Below, piece by piece: positions 23,399 through 31,880 of a stretch of DNA of 35,672 nt (position 1 is the first letter of the stretch; each line of letters begins with the position of its first letter). Origin of the DNA: an uncultured Peptoniphilus sp. (lineage in GTDB: Bacteria; Bacillota; Clostridia; Tissierellales; Peptoniphilaceae). The position numbers and the translations under genes are program-made. The notes beneath the pieces were generated by a model. That model saw only the letters and a program-made list of their open reading frames with translations, made no database searches and was not told the origin of the DNA. The stretch covers positions 1 through 35,672 of the forward strand of contig CABQNX010000005.1 in NCBI GenBank assembly GCA_902465645.1, in the 5' to 3' direction.

Positions 23399-23722
23399 TT
23401 GAAAGAAAGTATAGATAGTATTTTGGCAATAGATAAAAAAACCAGAGAACTTGTCGAAAATACTGATAAAGAAATAGAAGAAATAAAAAAAGACCTGCGA
23501 GAAAAGTTAACAGATCTTGAAAATGAATCAATAGAAAAGTCAAAACTCCTTGGCAAGGAGAAAAGCGATGAGATTTTAAAAGACTTTGAAAATAAGGCCG
23601 ATGATCTTAGGAAAGAAAACCAAAAAAATCTAGAAGAAATAGAAGCTTTTTATGAAAAAAATTCTGACGACCTAATAAGAGTTGCCTTTGATAAATTGAT
23701 TGGAAGGGACTCCAATGTTTGA
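23399..23722 (+). CDS. V-type ATPase peripheral stalk subunit (G/H type)
   Basis: A 107-residue, strongly charged protein predicted to be one long coiled coil (heptads of Leu/Ile with Glu/Lys from about 10 to 95). This fits the small peripheral stalk subunit that pairs with subunit E, called G, H or NtpF in different organisms. I place the start at the TTG 23399 because GGTGAT (23389-23394), a good match to the 16S tail, sits just upstream; GTG codons at 23387 and 23390 are alternatives, while an in-frame TTG at 23366 would lie at the transcription start. It overlaps the subunit C gene by 8 bases. Confidence 0.8.
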   Translation: MKESIDSILAIDKKTRELVENTDKEIEEIKKDLREKLTDLENESIEKSKLLGKEKSDEILKDFENKADDLRKENQKNLEEIEAFYEKNSDDLIRVAFDKLIGRDSNV

Positions 23723-24722
23723 AGGTCTAAAGGCTTTAAATGCTAAGATTTTAAAAATGTATTCGAACTTTTTAGTCTACGAAGACTTTGTCAATATGGC
23801 GGAGGGAGACAGTGTTAGGTTTTGCCTCTCTTACTTAAAGGAAAAGAAGTTCTCAAATATTGATTCCTTTTCAGATATATACGAAATCGAAGAATTTTTG
23901 CAAGACTACAGAAGAAGGCAAATAAAAAAGCTTCAAGGATTTTTGCCTGGTAAGTACTCAGACTTTATCAAGGCCTACATGGAAAGAGAAAAGGTAGAAA
24001 AAATTGTAAAAATCTTAAGGTCCCTTAGGATGAATAAGGAGCCAAGGGTTGAAAACTTAGTAATAAATGGAAGAAATATTCCCTTTAAGGAAGAAAGTTT
24101 CGAATCTTTTATAGATAACTTAAAGGATACGCCCTATTACGACTACATGAAGAACTACAAGTCATCAAGAGATGAGGATTCCCTTTTTTCCATTGAGATG
24201 AATCTTGACAAGTACTATTACAGGAACTTGACTGAGTCCATAAAGTCTTTATCAAAAGCTGACAGAGACGAGTTCAAAAAGATCTTTGGGGTCAAGATTG
24301 ACTTATTAAATATTATCTGGATATACAGGGCCAAGAAGTATTATGATATTTCACCAGAAGAAATTTTCAACTTTACCATCTTTGGAGGAAACTACAATTC
24401 TGAAAAGCTCCTCCACCTATCCTATATTGATGAAGAAGAATTTGAAGAAGAGATTAAAAAATCTAAGTATTCTATTCTTTTTGCCGACGGTAGGGTCATA
24501 AGAACTGGAAGGACTTCAAAAAAGCTAATGTATTCTATTGCAAATAAGAACTTTAGAAGGACAGATGGGATTGGAAAATTTATGAGTTTCTTAATTCTTT
24601 TGGATTCTGAAATTGAAAACATCGAGAGGATCTTAGAGGCTACAAGGTTTGGACTAAGTAAAGAAGAAAAATTAAAATATATGATTGTAGATAGAAAGGA
24701 AAGTGAAGAAGTTGGCCGTTGA
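23715..24722 (+). CDS. ntpC: V-type ATPase subunit C (d)
   Basis: This 335-residue, helix-rich protein corresponds to subunit C/d, the cup that joins the central stalk to the membrane rotor ring. It has the tyrosine- and arginine-rich helices usual for the family, such as IKAYMEREKVEKI (about 84-96) and LLNIIWIYRAKKYY (about 193-206). The start is the ATG 23715 with GGAAGGGA (23702-23709) at 5 bases. It overlaps its neighbours by 8 and 11 bases. Its place before subunit I differs from Enterococcus and Thermus, where it follows subunit E. Confidence 0.85.
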   Translation: MFEGLKALNAKILKMYSNFLVYEDFVNMAEGDSVRFCLSYLKEKKFSNIDSFSDIYEIEEFLQDYRRRQIKKLQGFLPGKYSDFIKAYMEREKVEKIVKILRSLRMNKEPRVENLVINGRNIPFKEESFESFIDNLKDTPYYDYMKNYKSSRDEDSLFSIEMNLDKYYYRNLTESIKSLSKADRDEFKKIFGVKIDLLNIIWIYRAKKYYDISPEEIFNFTIFGGNYNSEKLLHLSYIDEEEFEEEIKKSKYSILFADGRVIRTGRTSKKLMYSIANKNFRRTDGIGKFMSFLILLDSEIENIERILEATRFGLSKEEKLKYMIVDRKESEEVGR

Positions 24723-26652
24723 AAGAATGAAGGTCGCCAATATAATGGGCGAGATTCAAGACATGGATTCCATCATTTTAGATATTTTAAATTTGAAATG
24801 TATGCAATTTATGTCAGCTGAGACAAATCTTGAAGAAAACAAGTTTGTCTTCAGTCTAGATGATGAAAAAAATCTAGACAAAAACCTAGAGAGAAATCTT
24901 GAACTTAATTATATTGAGCCTATTGAAGAAGATGAGTCCCACAAGGTCAGTGCAAAAAAAGCGACAGAAATTATGGAATTTCTTGGCATTGAAAAGATTG
25001 AGGACAAGTATTTTGAAAAAATAGATGTAAATGAAGATGTGGATTCCTTTGTACAAAATATAAGTAAAAAAATGGATGAGTATGAAAATACAAAGGAGAG
25101 CCTAAAAATATTAGACACCCTAAAGGAAAATTATGAACTTTTCAAGAATGTTGATATAGACCTTAAGGATATTGCTGACTTAAAATACTTTAACACTAGG
25201 TTTGGCTTCTTGGACAAGGATGCCAGGGCTAGATTAAAGAAAAACTACGGAAATATCCTCGCCATGATTTATCACACAGGAACAGTTGATAATAGGGAGC
25301 TTTTCCTTGTTATCTATCCAAGGGAAACTGAAAAGGATATTGACAGGGTCCTAAAGAGCTTAAACTTCACAGAAGTTGACCTTCTTGGAGAAAATGTTGA
25401 AGGTACTGCCAGCTTAATTTTCAAGAATCTTGAAGAAGAGGAAGAAAATGTAAAGAGAAAGATTTTTGAAATTGAGGAATATAAGAAGAATCTTTTAGAA
25501 TCCATGAATGAAGAGCTAAGGACAAGCCTTGCCCACATGCTCTCTTATGAAGAAATTGAAAAAGCAAAGAAATATATGCTTAGGTCAAATAAGTACTTTT
25601 ATCTTTCTGGCTGGATTGGAGTAAGTGATACAAAAAGGTTAGAAGAAAGGCTCTCCAAGTACGAGGATATTGATATTGAGTATTTTGACCCTAAGGAAGG
25701 AAGCAAGAAGACGCCTACAAAGCTTAAAAATGCAAATTTTTTCAAGCCCTTTGAGCTACTAATTAACATGTATGGGACTCCTGCCTATGGGGAATTTGAC
25801 CCAACAGTGATTTTTGGAATTACCTACATGATTCTTTTTGGTGCAATGTTTGGCGACTTAGGTCAAGGGGCAGTATTTGCAGTTGCTGGACTTCTACTTG
25901 CTAAAAAGAACAAGGACTTTGGCGGACTTTTACTTAGGATGGGAGCTTCTTCCATGTTCTTTGGCTTGATGTACGGGTCAGTCTTTGGCTTGGAAGAGAT
26001 TATTCCTGCTATTTGGTTTAGGCCCTTTGAGGACATCAATGGCACACTTGTAACAGCCATTTACTTCGGCATTATTTTACTTGCCATAGCCTATGGCATT
26101 GGTATTTACAATAGAATAAAAAGTGGCAGACCTGACGAAGCCTTCTTTGCAAAAGAGGGATTCTTGGGAGTCCTAATTTTTATAGCCATGATTAACATTG
26201 GTATTTCAGTAATGGGAGGATCTGCTCCTATTCCTAAGAATATTTCTATAGGGATTTTACTTGGATCTCTTGTAATCATGCTATTAAAGAGGCCTATTCT
26301 TAAAGCTTTATTTAAGAAAGAGCCAGAAGAATCTGCTTCAGACTATTATATTGAGTCCTCCTTTGGACTCTTGGAAGCCCTTCTATCTACTATGTCTTCA
26401 ATTATTTCTTTTATAAGGGTTGGTGCCTTTGCAATAAATCACGTTGGTTTGTTCTTGGCCTTTAAAACTCTTGGGGAAATGCTTGGTTCAAGGGGAGGAA
26501 ATATTGCAGTCTTAATTTTCGGCAATATCTTAATCCTTGGTCTAGAAGGTCTTATTGTATTTATTCAATCTCTTAGACTTGAGTATTATGAAATGTTTAG
26601 TAAGTATTATAGTGGTGACGGCGAACTATTTAAAGCCGACAAAATTTATTAA
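24712..26652 (+). CDS. ntpI: V-type ATPase subunit I (a)
   Basis: Subunit I is the membrane stator with the ion half-channels. The N-terminal cytoplasmic arm (about 1-345) has long charged helices; the C-terminal part has seven or eight membrane helices. The conserved channel arginine is R569 in SFIRVGAFAINHVGL. The 646 residues are the normal size. I choose the TTG at 24712, giving MAVERMKVANIMG, which fits the family N-terminus; a GTG three codons earlier is too near the AAAGGA (24695-24700). The start lies inside the end of ntpC. Confidence 0.93.
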   Translation: MAVERMKVANIMGEIQDMDSIILDILNLKCMQFMSAETNLEENKFVFSLDDEKNLDKNLERNLELNYIEPIEEDESHKVSAKKATEIMEFLGIEKIEDKYFEKIDVNEDVDSFVQNISKKMDEYENTKESLKILDTLKENYELFKNVDIDLKDIADLKYFNTRFGFLDKDARARLKKNYGNILAMIYHTGTVDNRELFLVIYPRETEKDIDRVLKSLNFTEVDLLGENVEGTASLIFKNLEEEEENVKRKIFEIEEYKKNLLESMNEELRTSLAHMLSYEEIEKAKKYMLRSNKYFYLSGWIGVSDTKRLEERLSKYEDIDIEYFDPKEGSKKTPTKLKNANFFKPFELLINMYGTPAYGEFDPTVIFGITYMILFGAMFGDLGQGAVFAVAGLLLAKKNKDFGGLLLRMGASSMFFGLMYGSVFGLEEIIPAIWFRPFEDINGTLVTAIYFGIILLAIAYGIGIYNRIKSGRPDEAFFAKEGFLGVLIFIAMINIGISVMGGSAPIPKNISIGILLGSLVIMLLKRPILKALFKKEPEESASDYYIESSFGLLEALLSTMSSIISFIRVGAFAINHVGLFLAFKTLGEMLGSRGGNIAVLIFGNILILGLEGLIVFIQSLRLEYYEMFSKYYSGDGELFKADKIY

Positions 26653-26666
26653 TAAGGAGTTTAATA

Positions 26667-27086
26667 ATGGAAAAGATAATTATTTTAGGAGTTTTAACAG
26701 TATTTTCAATGGTAGTTTCAGGTTTTTATTTTATATATAAGGGAACAGACAAAAACAGAAAATTTGCCCGTGCCTTTATGAAATTAAACCTATTTGTTTT
26801 TGCACCAGTTTTCGTGTTTGGTCTTATTTCTCTAGTTCCACAAATGGCATCAGCTGCAGCTGCTCCAACAGGTGGAAACGGACTAGGCTTCTTAGCAGCA
26901 GGTCTTTCAACAGGTCTTGCTTCACTAGGTGCTGGTGTTGCCGTTTCTAATGTAGGTTCTGCAGCAATTGGAGCTGTGTCAGAAGACCCTAACATTCTTG
27001 GTAAATCAATGATTTATCTAGGACTTGCAGAAGGTATCGCTATTTATGGTCTTATCATTTCAATTATGATTCTTGGAAGACTATAA
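26667..27086 (+). CDS. ntpK: V-type ATPase subunit K (c, rotor ring)
   Basis: The 139-residue proteolipid forms the ion-carrying ring. Helices are near 4-25, 40-60, 72-100 and 112-137. Only the last hairpin looks like a true c-subunit, with the ion-binding glutamate E122 in LAEGIAIYGL. The first hairpin is unlike it and ends in an Ala-rich stretch (MASAAAAP) that resembles a signal-peptidase site. No glutamine is seen near the ion site in helix 3, unlike the sodium-binding Enterococcus NtpK, which leans toward protons, but this is weak evidence. AAGGAG precedes the start. The stop and the next start share one base (TAATG). Confidence 0.9.
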   Translation: MEKIIILGVLTVFSMVVSGFYFIYKGTDKNRKFARAFMKLNLFVFAPVFVFGLISLVPQMASAAAAPTGGNGLGFLAAGLSTGLASLGAGVAVSNVGSAAIGAVSEDPNILGKSMIYLGLAEGIAIYGLIISIMILGRL

Positions 27087-27400
27087 TGAGATCAATTCTT
27101 TTAACATCAAATGACGATATAATTAACGGCCTTCGCCTAGCTGGCGTAAGGTCTGTTAAATGTAATAACAGATCTGAACTTTTAAAAAATTTTAAATCTT
27201 ACACTAAGGAAGAAGACATTGGAATAATTATCCTAACTTATTCATCCTTTAAGGAAATAAAAGAGGAAGTCCTAGAATTTAAATTATCTGGCGACCTTCC
27301 CCTAGTGGTAACTATTCCAGACCTTGACGGCAAGATGGAAGATGACTTTATTTTAAAATACGTCAGAGAATCTGTTGGTGTGAAAGCTGTAGGTGATTAA
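27086..27400 (+). CDS. V-type ATPase subunit F
   Basis: A 104-residue central-stalk protein, named F (NtpG in Enterococcus). The Rossmann-like N-terminal half shows the typical pattern in which an early beta strand and TSNDDIINGLRLAGV (7-21) correspond to the family's DxxxxxGFRLAG block, followed by IGIIILTYSSFKEI. The C-terminal helix is short. It overlaps ntpK by one base and ends directly before ntpE. In Enterococcus and Thermus F follows C rather than K, so the order here is rearranged. Confidence 0.85.
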   Translation: MRSILLTSNDDIINGLRLAGVRSVKCNNRSELLKNFKSYTKEEDIGIIILTYSSFKEIKEEVLEFKLSGDLPLVVTIPDLDGKMEDDFILKYVRESVGVKAVGD

Positions 27401-28042
27401 ATGATTTTACTTGAAAACAAAATTGCCATATTCAACAAAATTGTTTTTCTAAAGCAAAAAGAAGAGTGTGAAAGAAGAATAAAGGAAGAAAGAGAAAAGG
27501 CAGCAAAGATCCTTGAAGAAAAGCTAAAGTCTCTTGAAGAAGACGAAAAGGCCTTTGTTGATAGGAGGGTCAATCTCGCCAAGAGAAGGGGATATGAACT
27601 TATTGCTTCTGTTGAAGAACAAAAGAGGGTCCTCTTTCTTGAAGAAGATGAAAAACTCTTAAATGAACTTCTTGAAACTCTTTCAGAAAAACTCTTAGAA
27701 TTTACAAAGACAGATGAATATGTGGAAAAAGAAGTTGAAAGCTTTAGAGATATCTTAGATGAAATAGATGAAGAAGCCATCTACCTTTATGTAAAAAATG
27801 ACGAGAAAAAAGAATTAGTGGACAAGTTTAAGGAAATTGCAGAGGAAAAAGGGGTTGAACTTAAGATTGACCAGCTCTATGAATATCACCTTGGTGGCTT
27901 CATTGTGTCTGATATCAATCGAACTTACAACATCAACCTTTCTCTAAAGAATAAACTTGACGACATGAAATATGAAATTGGATCAATGCTACATGAAAGA
28001 CTAAAGAAAAGGGGTGAAGTCATTGGAAAGAGCGAAGATTAA
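27401..28042 (+). CDS. ntpE: V-type ATPase subunit E
   Basis: A 213-residue peripheral stalk subunit. The N-terminal half (about 15-105) is a long charged coiled coil; the C-terminal half is a mixed globular domain with the family-like GGFIVSDINRTYNINLSL (165-182). It pairs with the small G/H subunit at the head of the operon to hold the catalytic head. The ATG follows the stop of subunit F with no gap, and the last 20 bases overlap ntpA. Confidence 0.88.
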   Translation: MILLENKIAIFNKIVFLKQKEECERRIKEEREKAAKILEEKLKSLEEDEKAFVDRRVNLAKRRGYELIASVEEQKRVLFLEEDEKLLNELLETLSEKLLEFTKTDEYVEKEVESFRDILDEIDEEAIYLYVKNDEKKELVDKFKEIAEEKGVELKIDQLYEYHLGGFIVSDINRTYNINLSLKNKLDDMKYEIGSMLHERLKKRGEVIGKSED

Positions 28043-29795
28043 ATCAGTTGACGGACCTGTTGTAATTGGTAAAGACATGGCCGACTACAAGATTAGAGAG
28101 ATGGTCCTAGTTGGTGAGAAAAAATTAATTGGAGAAGTTATTTCTATTGACGGAGACCTAGGAACTGTTCAAGTTTATGAAGAAACTGAAGGCCTAAGAC
28201 GTGATGAGGATATTATCTCAACAGGAGCACCACTTTCTGTAAAGCTTGGACCTGGGATGATAAGGGGTATCTTCGATGGAATAGAGAGACCACTTGAATC
28301 CATAAAAAAAGAACATGGATCTTTTATGCCAGAAGGTATTGGACTTATTTCTCTTGATGAAGAAAAACTTTGGAATGTAAGTTTCAAGGTAAAACTTCAC
28401 GACAAAGTCCATGGTGGACAAATTTTTGCTGAAGTTCCTGAAACAGACATCATCACTCACAAGGTTATGATTCCTCCAGATGTGTCTGGTGAAGTTGTAG
28501 AAATTCTTGATGATGGCAAATACAATATTGAAACAGTCCTCTTAAAGGTTAAGGACGAATTTGGAAAGATAAATGAAGTTAAGATGTACCAAAACTGGCC
28601 AGTAAGAATTCCAAGACCAGTTAAGGAAAGACTTCCCATTGACAAGTTACTTGTAACTGGTCAAAGAGTCTTCGATGTCTTCTTTCCAATTGCCAAGGGT
28701 GGAACTACTGCTGTCCCAGGAGGATTTGGTACTGGAAAGACAATGACTCAGCACCAAATTGCCAAGTATTGTGACGCTGACATTATCATTTACATTGGTT
28801 GTGGTGAACGTGGTAACGAAATGACAGAAGTTTTGGAAGACTTCCCACAACTAATTGACCCAAACACTGGCAAGGCCCTAATGGATAGGACAATCCTTAT
28901 TGCCAACACATCTAACATGCCAGTAGCTGCTCGTGAAGCCTCAATTTACACTGGTGTAACTATGGCAGAATACTTTAGGGACATGGGATATCACGTTGCC
29001 CTAATGGGTGACTCAACTTCTCGTTGGGCAGAAGCTCTTCGTGAAATTTCTGGTCGTCTAGAAGAAATGCCAGCCGAAGAAGGTTATCCAGCTTATCTTC
29101 CATCAAGAATTGCAGGCTTCTATGAAAGGGCTGGTTATGTAAATACCCTTTCAGGAGCTGAAGGATCTGTAACTCTTATTGGTGCAGTTTCACCAGCAGG
29201 TGGTGACTTCTCTGAACCAGTTACAGAAAACACAAAGAGGTTTGTCAATGTGTTCTTGGCACTTGACAAGGAATTAGCCTACTCAAGGCACTATCCAGCT
29301 ATTAACTGGATGAATTCTTACTCAGGTTACATTCCACTTCTTAAAAATTATTATGACATGAGGCTTGATGGGGACTTGCCAGATTTAAGAATAAAATATC
29401 TTGACCTTCTTCACAAGGAAGCCAAGTTAAATGAAATAGTTATGCTTGTTGGTGAAGACGTCCTTCCCGACGAAGAAAGACTTGTCCTTGAAATTTGTCG
29501 TGTCGTAAAAGTTGGATTCTTACAACAAAATGCCTTTAACCCAATTGACACCTTTGTGCCACTTGAAAAGCAATTTGAAATGTTAAAGACTATAGACAAT
29601 TTATACGAAAGAGGAAAGGAAGCCTTAAAGCTAAAGATTCCTATTTCTGTAATCAAGAATAACAAACTTTATGGAAAAGTAATCAACATGAAGTACGATA
29701 TAGAAAACGAAAACTTAAAGAAATTTGTAAGCTTGAACAATGAAATTAACGACTTTTATGTAGAGCTTGCCTCAACTTATGGTGATGTAGAATGA
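28023..29795 (+). CDS. ntpA: V-type ATPase catalytic subunit A
   Basis: Subunit A hydrolyses or makes ATP in the A3B3 head. The P-loop GGFGTGKT is at 233-240 and the catalytic glutamate E262 falls in CGERGNEM (260-267). The non-homologous insert typical of A subunits precedes the P-loop. With 590 residues it is very close to Enterococcus NtpA. The start is a TTG at 28023 after AAGGGGTG (28009-28016), giving an N-terminus of MERAKIKSVDGPVV; a GTG three codons earlier lies inside the ribosome site. The stop overlaps ntpB (ATGA). Confidence 0.96.
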   Translation: MERAKIKSVDGPVVIGKDMADYKIREMVLVGEKKLIGEVISIDGDLGTVQVYEETEGLRRDEDIISTGAPLSVKLGPGMIRGIFDGIERPLESIKKEHGSFMPEGIGLISLDEEKLWNVSFKVKLHDKVHGGQIFAEVPETDIITHKVMIPPDVSGEVVEILDDGKYNIETVLLKVKDEFGKINEVKMYQNWPVRIPRPVKERLPIDKLLVTGQRVFDVFFPIAKGGTTAVPGGFGTGKTMTQHQIAKYCDADIIIYIGCGERGNEMTEVLEDFPQLIDPNTGKALMDRTILIANTSNMPVAAREASIYTGVTMAEYFRDMGYHVALMGDSTSRWAEALREISGRLEEMPAEEGYPAYLPSRIAGFYERAGYVNTLSGAEGSVTLIGAVSPAGGDFSEPVTENTKRFVNVFLALDKELAYSRHYPAINWMNSYSGYIPLLKNYYDMRLDGDLPDLRIKYLDLLHKEAKLNEIVMLVGEDVLPDEERLVLEICRVVKVGFLQQNAFNPIDTFVPLEKQFEMLKTIDNLYERGKEALKLKIPISVIKNNKLYGKVINMKYDIENENLKKFVSLNNEINDFYVELASTYGDVE

Positions 29796-31183
29796 AAAAA
29801 GAATATTTAACACTTGATAGAATTGAAGGATCCCTACTAGAACTTTCAAATCTTCACAGAGTTAGCTATGGTGAAGTTGTAAAAATTATCTCAAAAGACG
29901 GCAAGAGATCTGAAATTGGTCAAGTTATAAAAATCGATGAAGACAGGGCAATTGTCCAAGTATTTGGCAATAACCTCGGTGTATCAACAAAAAACACAAA
30001 GGTAGAATTCTCTGCCCACCCTTTTGAAATACCTCTTTCATCAGATATCTTGGGAAGGGTATTTAATGGTACAGCAGTCCCAATTGACAAGGGCGGTGCC
30101 ATTTATTCAAAAGACGTTTACAACATAAATGGTAGACCAATTAACCCATCAGCAAGAGAATACCCAAGGAACTTTATCCAAACAGGTATCTCTTCTATTG
30201 ATGGACTAATGACCCTAATCAGAGGACAAAAACTTCCAATCTTTTCAGGATCAGGACTTCCTCACAACGAAGTTGCTGCCCAAATTGTAAGGCAAGCTAA
30301 GATTGCAGACGAGGGCGGAGAAAATAACTTTGCCATTGTCTTTGCTGCAATTGGTGTAAAGCACGATGAAGCTGACTTCTTTAGGGAAAGTTTTAAAAAT
30401 TCTGGAGTAATCGACAAGGTTGTTATGTATATCAACTATGCCGATGATCCAATTATGGAAAGACTTATTGCACCTAAGTGTGCCCTTACTGCAGCAGAGT
30501 ACCTTGCCTTTGAAAAGAACATGCAAGTTCTTGTAATCATGACAGATATCACTTCCTATGCAGAAGCTCTAAGAGAAGTTTCATCTTCAAGAGAAGAAGT
30601 TCCATCAAGAAAGGGCTATCCAGGTCACCTTTATTCAGACCTTGCAGCTCTTTATGAAAGGGCAGGTATGATTAAGGATAGCGATGGATCTGTAACTCTT
30701 ATTCCAATTTTGACAATGCCTAATGATGATATCACCCACCCAATCCCTGACCTTACAGGTTACATCACTGAAGGACAAATTGTAGTAAGTCGTGACTTGT
30801 TCTCCAAGGGAGTTTATCCACCAATTGATGTCCTTCCATCATTATCAAGACTTATGAAGGACGGCATTGGGGAAGGTTATACAAGGGAGGACCATCCAGA
30901 CCTATCATCACAACTCTTTGCATCCTACTCAAAGGTACAGGAAACTAGGGCCCTTGCCCAAATTATTGGTGAAGATGATATATCAGATGATGAAAAATTA
31001 ATTTTAAAATTTGGCGAAGAGTTTGAAAAGAGATTCTTAACTCAAGACCAAAATGAAAATAGAGACATTGAAGAAACCCTAGATTTAGGTTGGGAACTGC
31101 TAAAGATTCTTCCAAGTCAAATGATTGATAGAATTGATCCTAAGTTAAAAGAAAAATATCTAGGTGATAAGAATGGCGATTAA
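29792..31183 (+). CDS. ntpB: V-type ATPase regulatory subunit B
   Basis: Subunit B alternates with A in the head and gives an arginine to the nucleotide site. As in all B subunits the P-loop is replaced, here by SGSGLPHN (152-159). The stretch YPGHLYSDLAALYERAG (about 271-287) is also typical. The 463 residues are the usual length. It overlaps ntpA by 4 bases and ntpD by 11. Confidence 0.96.
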   Translation: MKKEYLTLDRIEGSLLELSNLHRVSYGEVVKIISKDGKRSEIGQVIKIDEDRAIVQVFGNNLGVSTKNTKVEFSAHPFEIPLSSDILGRVFNGTAVPIDKGGAIYSKDVYNINGRPINPSAREYPRNFIQTGISSIDGLMTLIRGQKLPIFSGSGLPHNEVAAQIVRQAKIADEGGENNFAIVFAAIGVKHDEADFFRESFKNSGVIDKVVMYINYADDPIMERLIAPKCALTAAEYLAFEKNMQVLVIMTDITSYAEALREVSSSREEVPSRKGYPGHLYSDLAALYERAGMIKDSDGSVTLIPILTMPNDDITHPIPDLTGYITEGQIVVSRDLFSKGVYPPIDVLPSLSRLMKDGIGEGYTREDHPDLSSQLFASYSKVQETRALAQIIGEDDISDDEKLILKFGEEFEKRFLTQDQNENRDIEETLDLGWELLKILPSQMIDRIDPKLKEKYLGDKNGD

Positions 31184-31808
31184 GGTAACACCTACTAAGG
31201 CAAATTTAATTGCATCAAAAAATGCCCTCGTCCTTGCTGAGAAGGGTTATGACCTTCTTGACAAGAAGAGAACAGTTCTTATAAAGGAAATGATGGACTT
31301 AAACAAAAATGCCAAGGCCTTACAGGATGAAATAGAAGAAAAGTTTGACAAGTCTTATTCTGAACTTGTAATGGCAACTATATCTATGGGAGCCTTGTCC
31401 CTAAAAGATATGGGAGAGTCAGCTCCACTAGAAAAGGACTACGAAATTATTTCACGTTCAGTTATGGGGCTAGAGCTTCCAAAAATAAAATATGAAAAGC
31501 CAAGTGCTAGGGCAGACTATTCCCTCCACCAATCTAATGCAGCCTTTGACAGGGCAAAGATAAATATTTCAGAAATTCTCCCTGTAATCTATGAACTTGC
31601 CGAGATAGAAACTTCTGTCTTTAGGCTTGCCAATGAAATAAAAAAGACTGCCAAGAGGGCCAATGCCCTTGATAAGATTCAAATACCTAAGTACAAAAGT
31701 ATTATTAGAGAGATCGAAGAAATTTTGGCGGAAAAGGAAAGAGAAGACTTCTTTAGACTTAAGAAGGTAAAAAATAAAAAGAATAGAAAAGTAGAACAAA
31801 ATAAATAA
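31173..31808 (+). CDS. ntpD: V-type ATPase subunit D
   Basis: Subunit D is the central rotor shaft, a long antiparallel coiled coil. The N-terminus MAIKVTPTKANLI is characteristic, and the first (about 15-75) and last (about 125-200) helices are charged and heptad-like. The 211 residues end in a lysine-rich tail. I take the ATG at 31173, with AGGTGAT just upstream, over a GTG three codons before it. It is the last gene of the operon; no NtpH or NtpJ homologue follows. Confidence 0.94.
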   Translation: MAIKVTPTKANLIASKNALVLAEKGYDLLDKKRTVLIKEMMDLNKNAKALQDEIEEKFDKSYSELVMATISMGALSLKDMGESAPLEKDYEIISRSVMGLELPKIKYEKPSARADYSLHQSNAAFDRAKINISEILPVIYELAEIETSVFRLANEIKKTAKRANALDKIQIPKYKSIIREIEEILAEKEREDFFRLKKVKNKKNRKVEQNK

Positions 31809-31818
31809 GATAATAAAA

Positions 31819-31858
31819 AAATCCCAAGTTGAAAATAAATTCAGCTTGGGATTTTTTT
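31819..31858. terminator. Strong bidirectional terminator between ntpD and the AspT-like gene
   Basis: A 15-bp stem, AAATCCCAAGTTGAA (31819-31833) with TTCAGCTTGGGATTT (31840-31854), one G-U pair and a 6-nt loop, is flanked by a T-run on the right and an A-run on the left. It can therefore end both the V-ATPase transcript and the convergent minus-strand gene. Confidence 0.93.
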
Positions 31859-31880
31859 GTGTCTTTATAATTTTTTAATA

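Noticed and set aside
27397..27780. 127-codon minus-strand Ser-rich frame inside ntpE
   Set aside because: Serine-rich antisense frames arise from GAA/GAG/AAG-rich coiled-coil genes; the plus-strand subunit E is clearly real.
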